A stretch of DNA of 64,000 nucleotides from Jidongwangia harbinensis (GCF_020216025.1 NZ_JAIWNC010000056.1:1-64000), one strand, 5' to 3'; positions 48,815 through 57,400 are shown, numbered from the stretch's first letter. The notes: generated by a model from the letters alone, not told the origin. Made by a program: numbers and translations.

Positions 48815-50166
48815 GGTAGGCACTCGCCAAGTTCGACGCGGAACCGCGCGCCGCCGCCCGGACGGTCCTGCACGACGACGGTGCCGTGGTGCGCCGCGGC
48901 GTGTTGAGCGACCAGCGCCAGTCCGAGTCCGGTGCCCGCGCCGTTGGCACGTGCGGTGGCGGATCGGCCGCGGACGAACCGGTCGAAGATCAGCGGCTGG
49001 TCCTCCGGGCTGACCCCGGGACCTTCGTCGTCGACCTCGATGATGCCGCGGTCCGCCGCGGTCCGGAGGTGGACCGCCGTTGCGCCGCCGCCGTATGCGG
49101 TCGCGTTGTCGAGCAGATTGCCCAGCAACTGTGCGATGCGGCGCCGGTCGATGCACCAGGTGGTCGCACCGCCGGCCGCGTTCACCAGGGCCGGGTCGAC
49201 GCCGTGTGCCCGGCACACCTGGCGTGCCAGTTCGGTGATGTCGACCGGGGTCCGGTCTGCCGCCTGGTCGCTTCGGGCCAGCTCGATGAGGTCGTTGACC
49301 AGGCCCTGGAAGCGGTCGACCTCATCGACGACCAGTCCCGCGGCGACCGCGGTCCGTTCGTCCAGTTGACCGCGGCGCCGGTTCAGCACACTGGCCGCCG
49401 CGGCCAGAGTCTGCAGGGGGGACCGCAACTCGTGGCTGACGTCGGCGGCGAACCGGCGGTCCCGTTCCATCCGCGCGGACAACTCGTCGACCATGTGGTT
49501 GAACGACGACGTGAGCCGGTCCAGGTCGGGTGCGGCGTCCGGGTCCAGCCGCGCCTGCCGGGCGCCGCCGGCGATCTCCTGGGCGGCGTCGGCGACGCGG
49601 GTCAGCGGGCGCAGCACGTACCGGGCGGCATACCAGCCGAGCCCGGCGCCGAACAGGGCGGTGCACAGCGCCACCACGATCAGTACCACAGTCAGCAGTT
49701 GCAGGGTGCGTTCGAGTTCCTGCCACGAGTCGATCTCGTACAGCACCGCGGACTCCGACAGCGGCACGGCGACGACCAGGGCGGCTCTCCCGTCGACCCG
49801 TACCCGCTGCACGGCGATGCCGTTACCCGCTGTCGCCCGTTCACGTAGCGCCGGCGGGATGGCCTCGGTGAGGCCTGGGTCCGCGCTGCGCGAGTACCAG
49901 GTACCGGAGCGTTGCACCACCACGCGCCGGTTCCCGCCGGTGTCCAACGAGCCGAGCACCTCCCGGACGTCCGGCCGGGTGCCGGCCAGTCCGGCCCGGA
50001 CGACTGCCGCGTCGTAGGTCGCCGACCGGATCGTGGTCCGTTCCCGCTCGGCGAGCAGTGACTGCCGGGTGATCTGGTACGACACCAGCGCCATGGTGGC
50101 CGACAACGCCAGCGCCCCGGCGGCGAATCCGGCAGTAACCCGCAGGCGTAGCCCGGGCCGCCTCAT
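48811..50166 (-). CDS. Membrane sensor histidine kinase (MtrB-like architecture)
   Basis: A 451-residue HPK. Transmembrane helix 1 (LRVTAGFAAGALALSATMALVSY), an extracytoplasmic domain (about 35-155), helix 2 (LLTVVLIVVALCTALFGAGLGW), HAMP, then HisKA with H in RFAADVSHELRSPLQTL, N-box LLGNLLDNATAYGGG, and G boxes (IEVDDEGPGVSPEDQPLIFDRFVRG, GAGTGLGLALV). It autophosphorylates and passes phosphate to the regulator encoded just upstream, with which it overlaps by ATGA. The signal is unknown. Confidence 0.9.
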   Translation of the reverse strand: MRRPGLRLRVTAGFAAGALALSATMALVSYQITRQSLLAERERTTIRSATYDAAVVRAGLAGTRPDVREVLGSLDTGGNRRVVVQRSGTWYSRSADPGLTEAIPPALRERATAGNGIAVQRVRVDGRAALVVAVPLSESAVLYEIDSWQELERTLQLLTVVLIVVALCTALFGAGLGWYAARYVLRPLTRVADAAQEIAGGARQARLDPDAAPDLDRLTSSFNHMVDELSARMERDRRFAADVSHELRSPLQTLAAAASVLNRRRGQLDERTAVAAGLVVDEVDRFQGLVNDLIELARSDQAADRTPVDITELARQVCRAHGVDPALVNAAGGATTWCIDRRRIAQLLGNLLDNATAYGGGATAVHLRTAADRGIIEVDDEGPGVSPEDQPLIFDRFVRGRSATARANGAGTGLGLALVAQHAAAHHGTVVVQDRPGGGARFRVELGECLP

Positions 50167-50840
50167 CGTTGCAGTTTGTAGCCGAGTCCACGAACGGTGA
50201 CCAGGCGCTCCGGGGTGCCGGGCTGGTCCTCGATCTTCTGCCGGAGCCGGCCTACGTGCACGTCGACCAGGCGTTCGTCGCCGCCGTCGTAGCCCCACAC
50301 CCGTTGCAGCAACTGCTGCCGCGACAGCACCCGGCCGGCGTGCCCGCCGAGCTCGCACAGCAGCTGGAACTCGGTACGGGTCAACTGGACCGCGGCGCCG
50401 TGCAGCCGTACCTCGCCGGCCTCGGCGGAGATCTCCAGATCGCCCAGACGCAGCACCGGCACCTCGTCCGACGACGGGGGTCGGGTTCGGCGACGCAACG
50501 CGCGCAGCCGCGCGGTCAGCTCCGCGATCGCGACCGGCTTCACCACATAGTCGTCCGCACCGGCTTCCAGCGCGGCCACGATGTCGCTGGTGTCGTCCCG
50601 GGCGCTGATCACGAGCACCGGCACGTCGTCGGTACGGCGCAGCTGCCGGATGCACTCGAAGCCGTCGATGCCGGGCAGCATGAGGTCGACCAGCACCGTG
50701 TCGGCCGGCCGGGTGCGTTGTGCGGACAGGCCCTCCTCGGCCGACGCCGCACCCACCGCGGCGTACCCCTCGTCCTCCAGCGCGAGCACCAGCGACAGCC
50801 GGATCCGATCGTCGTCCTCGATTACCAGTACCGCCGACAT
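50163..50840 (-). CDS. OmpR-family response regulator (MtrA-like)
   Basis: A 225-residue regulator. Receiver: acidic EDDD at 8-11, phospho-aspartate in VLVDLMLPGIDG, lysine in DDYVVKP. C-terminal winged helix: VQLTRTEFQLLCELGGHAGRVLSRQQLLQRVWGY and DVHVGRLRQKIE...VTVRGLGYKL. OmpR-type regulators bind 11-base-pitch direct repeats. Such a repeat (50902-50917) lies 69 bases upstream of its own ATG, suggesting autoregulation and making it the best candidate to read the copies elsewhere. No clear ribosome site is seen. Confidence 0.9.
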   Translation of the reverse strand: MSAVLVIEDDDRIRLSLVLALEDEGYAAVGAASAEEGLSAQRTRPADTVLVDLMLPGIDGFECIRQLRRTDDVPVLVISARDDTSDIVAALEAGADDYVVKPVAIAELTARLRALRRRTRPPSSDEVPVLRLGDLEISAEAGEVRLHGAAVQLTRTEFQLLCELGGHAGRVLSRQQLLQRVWGYDGGDERLVDVHVGRLRQKIEDQPGTPERLVTVRGLGYKLQR

Positions 50841-50901
50841 GACTGCATCATTGCCGCTGCAGCGCGATTCGGCAGCTCCAGCGCGACGTTTGGGCCGGAC
50901 T

Positions 50902-50917
50902 GTCATGCAACCGTCAC
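50902..50917 (+). promoter_or_regulatory. GTCAY direct repeat in the regulator/STAS divergent promoter
   Basis: GTCAT-GCAACC-GTCAC, centred 69 bases from the response-regulator ATG and 65 from the STAS ATG. It could control both directions. Confidence 0.6.
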
Positions 50918-50974
50918 ACGCTCGCGGAACCGCTGCCACACCACGCCGCGACCCTGAGGATGCGGAGGTGAACG

Positions 50975-51307
50975 ATGGGTCCGAAGGAAGTCGTTGTTCT
51001 GGTGGTCGAGCATCTCGACGTCCGGACCATGCGGCGTTGGGGCGCTGTTCTGGCCGATGCGCTGGAGGTGCGGCCCGAGCGGCTCGTCGTGGACCTCGCC
51101 GGATGCCCGAGGGTGGACGCCGCGGCCATCGCCGCGTTGCTGAGCGCGCATCGGGCCATGGTGCGTGCCGGCGGGAACCTGCTGCTGAGAAGTCCGGGAC
51201 CGGCGGTGCTCCGCATGTTGATGCTGGCCCGCGTGGACAACGTGCTGCAGGTAGAAACGGTGCCCGCGGAGGCCGCGGACACGATGCTGCCCCTGGCGGG
51301 GAGGTGA
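50975..51307 (+). CDS. STAS domain protein (paralogue of the 40476-40811 protein)
   Basis: A 110-residue single STAS domain: VVVLVVEHLDVRTMRRWGAVLADALEVRPERLVVDLAGCPRVDAAAIAALLSAHRAM. As in its paralogue, the phosphorylation motif is DAAA rather than DSSG. Such a change usually means constitutive binding or a different partner. GGAGGTG precedes the ATG. The BON gene begins 4 bases after its stop, so both are one unit. Confidence 0.82.
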   Translation: MGPKEVVVLVVEHLDVRTMRRWGAVLADALEVRPERLVVDLAGCPRVDAAAIAALLSAHRAMVRAGGNLLLRSPGPAVLRMLMLARVDNVLQVETVPAEAADTMLPLAGR

Positions 51308-51310
51308 CCG

Positions 51311-51604
51311 ATGGATCCGTACAGGCCCGATGGCGAGGGCGACTGGCCCGAGTACCCGCAGGGACTGCAGAGCGAGGGCGTCCTCGGCGACCCGGTCGAC
51401 GAGATGCTTGCGCGCCGGGTCGCCCACCGGTTCCTCGCGGACCCGGCGATCGGGAGTGGCCATGTGGTCGTCGCGGTCCAGAACCGCGTGGTCATCCTCG
51501 AGGGACGTCTGGACTCCCGCCGGGCTCGCGACGCGGCCGGACAACAGGCCTGGGCCATTCCCGGGGTCTTCGACGTCTCCAACCGCCTGCTCGTCCCGGA
51601 CTGA
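51311..51604 (+). CDS. Stand-alone BON domain protein 2
   Basis: A 97-residue cytoplasmic protein: MDPYRPDGEGDWPEYPQGL, then the BON domain (about 30-95: MLARRVAHRFLADPAIGSGHVVVAVQNRVVILEGRLDS, PGVFDVSNRLLV). It shares its start and layout with the proteins at 38519 and 56043. GGGAGGTG upstream overlaps the STAS stop. Operon linkage with a STAS protein suggests a common function in signalling or at the membrane, which is inference. Confidence 0.82.
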   Translation: MDPYRPDGEGDWPEYPQGLQSEGVLGDPVDEMLARRVAHRFLADPAIGSGHVVVAVQNRVVILEGRLDSRRARDAAGQQAWAIPGVFDVSNRLLVPD

Positions 51605-51625
51605 TCACCGACGAGTCCCGCTATC

Positions 51626-51730
51626 GACGCAGTGGGCCGGGAGCTCTGCCAGGACGGGTTCGTGCTGCGCTACAACCCGGAGCAGGACAACGTCGACGGT
51701 CTACCCGGCGCCGAACGGGCCTTCCTGGCA
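51626..51730 (+). pseudogene. Glycoside hydrolase family 15 C-terminal fragment
   Basis: The frame reads VGRELCQDGFVLRYNPEQDN and VDGLPGAERAFLA, recognisable as the conserved C-terminal part of bacterial GH15 glucoamylase/trehalase-like proteins, then loses similarity. Only about 35 codons remain. Confidence 0.55.
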
Positions 51731-51900
51731 TACAGCCAGCTCAGCGGCACCGCAGACGCCCGCGCGCAGCACACGTCGCGTGACGAGCGTTGTTCTGCTG
51801 CGCCGGGTCCGGGCTGACCGGCGGGGCAACGGGTGCACCGCGGCCGCCGTGATTGGCGGCCGACAGGGCGGGGTAGCGGCATCCGCCAAAGGAGGCAATC

Positions 51901-52437
51901 ATGAGCATCACTGAATACCCGGGACAACAGAATGGCCCGAGCCGCGCGGCAGCGGACCGGCCGACCGCGGAGGAGGCTGGCGCGCGAGTGGGCGTGGCGC
52001 AGCGGGTGGTCGCCGTCCACCCGGACCACGAGAAGGCGGAACAGACGGTCCAGACACTCGCCGATGCCGGCTTCCCGGCGCAACGCGCCACCATCGTCGG
52101 CCGGGGACTGACCATTGTCGACCGTGTCACGGGACAGCTGTCCACCGCAGACGTCACTGCCCGCGGAGCAATCTCCGGGCTGGTCGTCGGCGTTCTGGTC
52201 GGCTCCCTGCTGGGCCTGTTCGACCTGGTCACGCCGACTGTGCCGGTCGGTTGGCTGGCCTTCAACGCCGCGATCCTCGGCGCTGTACTCGGCGCCGTCA
52301 CCGGGCTGCTCGGGTACGCCTTCACCCGCGGCCGGCGATCCTTCGCCACCCATTCCCGGATCACCGCGACGCACTACGACGTGCAGGTCGACGCCGACCT
52401 CGCCGACCGGGCCGTGCGCCTGCTGGAGGGAGACTGA
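51901..52437 (+). CDS. General stress protein 17M-like membrane protein
   Basis: A 178-residue protein. Residues about 36-70 match the YflT/GSP17M domain (QRVVAVHPDHEKAEQTVQTLADAGFPAQRATIVGRGL). Two glycine-rich hydrophobic segments follow (ARGAISGLVVGVLVGSLLGLFDLV and LAFNAAILGAVLGAVTGLLGYAF), then a short cytoplasmic strand. The family is induced by general stress in Bacillus, and its biochemical role is unknown. AAAGGAGG precedes the ATG. Confidence 0.82.
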   Translation: MSITEYPGQQNGPSRAAADRPTAEEAGARVGVAQRVVAVHPDHEKAEQTVQTLADAGFPAQRATIVGRGLTIVDRVTGQLSTADVTARGAISGLVVGVLVGSLLGLFDLVTPTVPVGWLAFNAAILGAVLGAVTGLLGYAFTRGRRSFATHSRITATHYDVQVDADLADRAVRLLEGD

Positions 52438-52440
52438 GGC

Positions 52441-54072
52441 TCAGGAACCCGCGCCGCCGGCGAGACGGTGCACGGCGGCGTGCACCGCCACCAGACGGCC
52501 CCGGCCGTCGGTCACCGGATCGGCCACGAAGCGCACCGGGAACTGCCGGCCGTCACGGCGCAGCCGCACCGAAACCGCGATCGGCTCCTGGGCCCGCGTC
52601 AGTCTCTGGATCGCGTCGGTGAAGCCGGTGGCATCCTCCGGCACCACGTACCGGACGAGGCCACTGAGCTTGACGGGGCCCTGGCCGGGGCCGCGCCGCA
52701 GAATCCGGTAGGTCTGCGCACTCCAGGTGTCGTCGCCGGTGACGAGGTTCCACTCGGCCCAGCCGACGTCGCCGAGGCGCTGCACCCGGTCCAGGTGCGA
52801 GATCAGGCGGCGTTCGGCGTCGTGGTATCGCCAATGGGCCAGCACGCCGTCGCCGAAGCGGGACGCGCGCACACTCATCACGGCGGGAACGTCGTGCCGG
52901 TCGCCGGCCAGAACTGTCAATGCAGGCCCCAACCGGAAGGGTTCGCCGGCGCGCAAGGTGTGAAGGTAGCCGTCGAAGACGCCGTTGGTACCGGCATGGG
53001 GATAAAGGTCCAGCAGCCGTCGACCGCTGATCTCGTCCGCGGTGCGACCGGCGGCGTCCGCCGCCTCGGGGCTGCAACGGTCGAAGCGCCAATCGAGAAC
53101 CTCACCGCCGTCGTCGCGTATCGGCGACAGCAGCGCGAACGATCCAGGCAACGTCTCCAACACGGCCTCCACCCAATGGGCCGCGGGGGAGGCGATCGCC
53201 GTCCCGTCCGCTCGGTGCAGCAACTGGGACATCCGGCGGCCGCAGGCCTCGGCAACCGCGCCGACGTAGGCCCGCACGGTGGCATCCGGTCGGCGACCTC
53301 GCGACCAGATGACAGACGCCACCCCGAAGACGCGTCCACGGTCGTACAGCGGCAAGCATCCCCGCATCTCGCCGTCGCCGAGCAGCTCGTATCCCTGTTC
53401 GGCAGCCTCGGCGCGGCTGATCCACAGCAGTCGGCCGTTGGCCACAGCTTTGAGGAACGCGACGTTGAGGCTGCCGGGAACGCGTTGCCAGTTGCTGGCC
53501 AAGGTGCGTGCCAGGCCGTGCGTACTGACCAGGCGGACCGCACCGTCGGGTTCGAGAATGCCCAGGACGACCGCGGTGACGCCGAGGTGCCGCAGCCCTT
53601 CCGCCCAGGCTGCCTCGGCCAGCTCACGCGCGTCGTCCACGTTCGCCACGGCCGCGCATGCCAGGTGGTACCGGGCCATGCTTTCCTCGCCCAGCAGCGC
53701 GGCGGCCGGTGACGGCGCGGCGTCTGCCGGTCCCGGTGCACCCGGACGCATCCGCACGTACCGCTCCGGCCGGAACGGCTCCGGCCTGGGCGCCGCAGCA
53801 GGGGCGGGCGCAGGCGTGGCGATGCCGAGCAGGCCCGCGGCGACCTCGACGACCTTCATGTTGCTCTGCTGTGAGATCTGGGACAGATGTGCGAATGCTT
53901 CGTCGGGGGAGCACCCGAGCCGGCCGACCAGCAGGCCCTTGGCCTGCTCGATAACCGCACGGCGTCGTTGTACCCGGCGCAGGCCCTCCACCTCGGCCTG
54001 GAGCCGTCGCACGGTGGCCACCAGCCGGTCCTGGCCACTGCGTGGCGCACTCGGACGGGCGCGACGGCTCAT
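52441..54072 (-). CDS. ANTAR-GAF-PAS signalling protein with N-terminal ANTAR
   Basis: A 543-residue protein. Residues about 18-85 form an ANTAR RNA-binding domain (LQAEVEGLRRVQRRRAVIEQAKGLLVGRLGCSPDEAFAHLSQIS), followed by a proline-rich linker, a GAF-like domain (about 130-290, ARELAEAAWAEGLRHLGVTAVVLGILEPDG) and two PAS-like domains (about 300-410 and 420-540). ANTAR proteins stop transcription terminators from forming in target RNAs; normally ANTAR is C-terminal, after PAS or GAF. The order here is reversed. The GTCAY repeat at 54204 lies about 139 bases upstream. Confidence 0.82.
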   Translation of the reverse strand: MSRRARPSAPRSGQDRLVATVRRLQAEVEGLRRVQRRRAVIEQAKGLLVGRLGCSPDEAFAHLSQISQQSNMKVVEVAAGLLGIATPAPAPAAAPRPEPFRPERYVRMRPGAPGPADAAPSPAAALLGEESMARYHLACAAVANVDDARELAEAAWAEGLRHLGVTAVVLGILEPDGAVRLVSTHGLARTLASNWQRVPGSLNVAFLKAVANGRLLWISRAEAAEQGYELLGDGEMRGCLPLYDRGRVFGVASVIWSRGRRPDATVRAYVGAVAEACGRRMSQLLHRADGTAIASPAAHWVEAVLETLPGSFALLSPIRDDGGEVLDWRFDRCSPEAADAAGRTADEISGRRLLDLYPHAGTNGVFDGYLHTLRAGEPFRLGPALTVLAGDRHDVPAVMSVRASRFGDGVLAHWRYHDAERRLISHLDRVQRLGDVGWAEWNLVTGDDTWSAQTYRILRRGPGQGPVKLSGLVRYVVPEDATGFTDAIQRLTRAQEPIAVSVRLRRDGRQFPVRFVADPVTDGRGRLVAVHAAVHRLAGGAGS

Positions 54073-54203
54073 CGCCTCACCCCCGGTTGCTTCTGGGTTC
54101 GCGTCTTGCTGCCGGTGCGGCTCAGGCTACCTTCGCCGCCTGTACGGCACCTGGCAACACTGACCCGTGCCGGCCGGCGCCACGACGACCGCGACACAGA
54201 CCC

Positions 54204-54219
54204 ATGACACCTTGATGAC
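54204..54219 (-). promoter_or_regulatory. GTCAY direct repeat upstream of the ANTAR gene
   Basis: On the minus strand GTCAT-CAAGGT-GTCAT, about 139 bases before the ANTAR start and 216 before the divergent sigma-factor gene. Confidence 0.5.
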
Positions 54220-54427
54220 ACACCCGCAGGACGCGTTTGACGGGGTGGTGCCGGGTTATCCCAGCGTCAACGCTTCTGACCGTCAGGTGTCAAGTCCCGG
54301 CACCAGGGCCCGACCTCGGCCCGCTCGTGGCGGTGGAGCATCGGTCGCCGCCGCCTGCGTCGTCCTCGCGTCGCCCTGAATCGGACGACGAATCCGGCAA
54401 TCCCTTCGGTCAACCCCAGGAGTCCCT

Positions 54428-56122
54428 ATGACCCTGCTCATTGATGTCCGGCATGGCAGGCCCTCGGCCCCGGACGACGGCGCGGTGATGACGGACCGCC
54501 GAGAACGGGAACAGGCCACCACTGAGGCGATCCGACGGATGCGGCGCGCGGGCTGCCCCCGCGCCGAACGGGAACAGCTGCGCGAACACGTGGTGCGGTG
54601 GCAGCTGCCCTTGGCGGAGCGCCTGGCGCGTGGCTACCGCAACCGCGGCGAGGATCTCGACGACCTCCGTCAGGTCGCGGCGCTGGCCCTGGTCAAGGCG
54701 ATCGCCGGATTCGACCCGGACCGGGGCTCCACCTTCGTCGGATACGCCACCCCGACCATCCTGGGGGAGGTCAAGCGGCACTTCCGGGACCGGGTCTGGA
54801 GTGTGCATGTGCCGCGGCAGCTACAGGAGCGGTGCCTGGACGCCACCCGGGTGCGTGCGGAGTTGGTGCAGCGTTTGCAACGCAGTCCCTCGCTTCGCGA
54901 GGTGGCCGAGGCGCTCGGCGTCACGGAGACTGAGGCACGGACGACTGAGGCGAGTGCCTCGGCCTATCGGCCCGACTCGCTGAACCGGCGTGTCGGATTC
55001 GAACATGATTCCGCTGAGCGGCAGGATCTGCTGGGCGACGACGATCCGGAGCTGGACAACCTGGGCGACCGGGTGACGGTCCGGGACGCGATCGAGACAC
55101 TTCCCGCCCGCGCCCGGTACGTGGTGCACCGCTACTACTTCGAGCACCGCACCCAGGATCAGATCGCTGCGGAGCTGGGCACCTCACAGATGACCGTGTC
55201 CCGGGTGCTCGCACACGCCCTCGCCCAACTACGCACCCGGCTGTCCACCGGCGCGGCCGAGGACGACGGCTCCGGCACGGCGGACCGGCTGCGGGTACGA
55301 ATCTACGAGGCTCGACCGGGCTGCCTGGTCGCCACGGTAGCGGTGCCGGCCGGCGAGTTCCCCGCCGCGCGGCTACGGGCCGTTCTGATCGACATCGCGG
55401 TCACTCGCCGTCCGCGGATGCTGGTGCTGGACCTGCGCCGCCTCGGGCACTGCAGCCCGCTGGTCGCACGTGTGCTGATGGACACGCACCGCGCCTGTGC
55501 CCATGTGGGTGCGTCCCTGCACGTGCTGAACGTCGCCGTGGAGTTGTTCGAGCTGCTGCACCACGCCGGTATCACCAGACTGTTGCCGTGCCGCCCGGTC
55601 ACCTACTCGCCTCCGCCAGGATCGCGGGAGTCGCAGCCGGCGGCGACCGGCGCCGCGGTGGGCGAGCCGACCGTCACGGAGACGCCGCACCGTACCTCGT
55701 ATCCACGCGACCGAGACGGGCGAGCTGCGGCTGCCCTGCGGGAACGGCGTTGTTCCGTCGCACTTGCCCCGCCGCCACGACGACGGACGGCCGTGCCCAG
55801 GCGGATGCCACACTCCGCCGTCCGGCCGGGCGGGCCCCGGTTTGACGCGCACGGCGCATCCCGGAGCCCGGGCCATCTCATCCTGACTGCACGCCGAACC
55901 GGCTACGCCGAACCCGGCGGCCTGCTGGCGCAGTCAGTTCCGGAGACTTCCAAGGCCTCTTTTCCCGCCGGCCGGCGGGGTAGCGGGCCGCGGCCGCCTC
56001 CCTCGCCCTTCATCCGTCGTCCGACTTCGCCTGGAGGCACTGATGATTCCTTACTTCCCTTCCGACGATCCGCTGTTCCGGCGATGGCTGCGGCCGTCGG
56101 ATCCGCCCACGGACACCGATGA
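54428..56122 (+). CDS. SigB/F-family sigma factor fused to a STAS-like domain
   Basis: Regions 2, 3 and 4 of a stress-type sigma-70 are visible: region 2 (about 57-130, GEDLDDLRQVAALALVKAIAGFDPDRG), region 3 (about 145-175) and region 4 (about 222-272, HRTQDQIAAELGTSQMTVSRVLAHAL). Residues about 287-388 resemble a STAS domain (MLVLDLRRLGHCSPLVARVLMDTH). STAS proteins normally bind anti-sigma factors as separate polypeptides, so this could be a self-regulating sigma factor. After about residue 395 the frame becomes low-complexity and overlaps the next gene; the true C-terminus may be earlier. AGGAG precedes the ATG. Confidence 0.82.
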   Translation: MTLLIDVRHGRPSAPDDGAVMTDRREREQATTEAIRRMRRAGCPRAEREQLREHVVRWQLPLAERLARGYRNRGEDLDDLRQVAALALVKAIAGFDPDRGSTFVGYATPTILGEVKRHFRDRVWSVHVPRQLQERCLDATRVRAELVQRLQRSPSLREVAEALGVTETEARTTEASASAYRPDSLNRRVGFEHDSAERQDLLGDDDPELDNLGDRVTVRDAIETLPARARYVVHRYYFEHRTQDQIAAELGTSQMTVSRVLAHALAQLRTRLSTGAAEDDGSGTADRLRVRIYEARPGCLVATVAVPAGEFPAARLRAVLIDIAVTRRPRMLVLDLRRLGHCSPLVARVLMDTHRACAHVGASLHVLNVAVELFELLHHAGITRLLPCRPVTYSPPPGSRESQPAATGAAVGEPTVTETPHRTSYPRDRDGRAAAALRERRCSVALAPPPRRRTAVPRRMPHSAVRPGGPRFDAHGASRSPGHLILTARRTGYAEPGGLLAQSVPETSKASFPAGRRGSGPRPPPSPFIRRPTSPGGTDDSLLPFRRSAVPAMAAAVGSAHGHR

Positions 56123-56345
56123 GGACCTGGCGCTACGGGTTGCCGCACGCCTACGGATGGAGCTACCAACCCCGGGACACCACATTGTCGTGGAGGTGCA
56201 GAACCAGGTGGTCATCCTGGAAGGCATCGTGCCGACTCCGTCGGAACGCGCCCACGTGCACGAGGCGACGTGGCAGGTGCGCGGCGTCATGGATGTCAGC
56301 AACCGACTGTCGGTCTGGAGCGACGACATGGCCGGGCCGCGGTGA
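56043..56345 (+). CDS. Stand-alone BON domain protein 3
   Basis: A 100-residue cytoplasmic protein: MIPYFPSDDPLFRRWL, then BON (about 27-92: EDLALRVAARLRMELPTPGHHIVVEVQNQVVILEGIVPT, GVMDVSNRLSV). GGAGG lies 5 bases before the ATG. It overlaps the last 80 bases of the long sigma-factor frame in another register, which argues that the sigma tail is not real coding sequence. It may still be cotranscribed with the sigma factor. Confidence 0.82.
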   Translation: MIPYFPSDDPLFRRWLRPSDPPTDTDEDLALRVAARLRMELPTPGHHIVVEVQNQVVILEGIVPTPSERAHVHEATWQVRGVMDVSNRLSVWSDDMAGPR

Positions 56346-56536
56346 CCCGTCGGCGGTTGCGCCGAACCAGACACCTCGCCCGGACAGCCGCCGCGCCCTA
56401 CGACCACGAGATCCACGACGATGAATGGCAGCAGGTCGTCACGCCGCGACGGCACCGGCCCGGTCGCCGGTTGACGAACTGTCATGAACCACGGCGGACT
56501 TGCGCGAGTCGTTCGGGATGGCTCACCGGCCGCCCG

Positions 56537-57400
56537 TCACCGGACGCCGCTCATCAGGCGGGTGATTGGCCGCCGGGCGAGCGCGAGCAGCACGCCGAGC
56601 ACGATCGCCACGGCGCCGAGCACCCCGAAGTAGATGGCCTCGCGTTCGGCGCTGTAGAACCGGGCCAGGGTGCCGGACAGCGCGGTGCCGAGGGCCACGG
56701 ATAGGAAGAACAGGGCCACCATCTGGGTGTGGAAGGCGCGGGGAGCGAGCTTGGTGGACAGGGACAGGCCGACGGGGGACAGCAGCAGTTCGGCGATCGT
56801 GAAGACCAGCAGGATGCCGATCAGCGCGGTCAGCGGCGCCGTGTTCGGGCCGCCGCCGGCGAGCGGGAGGAACAGCAGGGACGCGACGCCCATGATGGTC
56901 GTGCCGGCGGCGAACTTGACCGGGACGGATGGGGGACCTCGCGCGCCGACTCCGGAAGGCGGCGACGTCCGAGGGCGTACTGGGTCAGGCCGACGGCCAT
57001 GCCCGCCGCCGCGAGGCCGAAGCCGTAGTGGAAACCGGCGTTCTTCTGCAGCAGCCCGGTCAGCAGCGGACCGGCCAGGGCGCCGATGTTGATGCCGAGG
57101 TAGAACAGGGAGAATCCGGCGTCGCGGCGCTCGTCGTGTTCGGTGTAGAGGGTGCCGACGAGCGAGGTGGCGTTCGCCTTGACGCCGCCGCTGCCGACCG
57201 CGATCAGGATCAGTCCGGCCGTCACGCCGGTCAGGCCGGGCAGCACGGCCAACGCGACGTGCCCGGACATGACCAGCACCGCGCTGAGGAACAGCACCCG
57301 TTCCGAGCCGAGCAGCCGGTCGGCCACCCAGGCGCCGAGGATGGTCGACAGGTACACGGCGCTGCCGTACGCGCCGACGGGCCTGTACGCGGATCTGCCC
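56537..57400 (-). pseudogene. POT/PTR2 peptide transporter remnant
   Basis: The upstream frame reads GAYGSAVYLSTILGAWVADRLLGSERVLF, GLILIAVGSGGVKANATSLVG and LFYLGINIGALAGPLLTGLLQKNAG, the middle of a proton-coupled oligopeptide transporter. Near 56935 it shifts and continues VKFAAGTTIMGVASLLFLPLAG, TIAELLLSPVGLSLSTKLAPRAFHTQMVALFFL to the C-terminus. The first four helices, including the E-x-x-E-R motif, are missing, and a segment is lost at the junction. About 288 of roughly 490 codons remain. Confidence 0.8.

Noticed and set aside
56481..56496. GTCAT-N6-CGGCG downstream of the third BON gene
   Set aside because: Half-site only and between convergent units.
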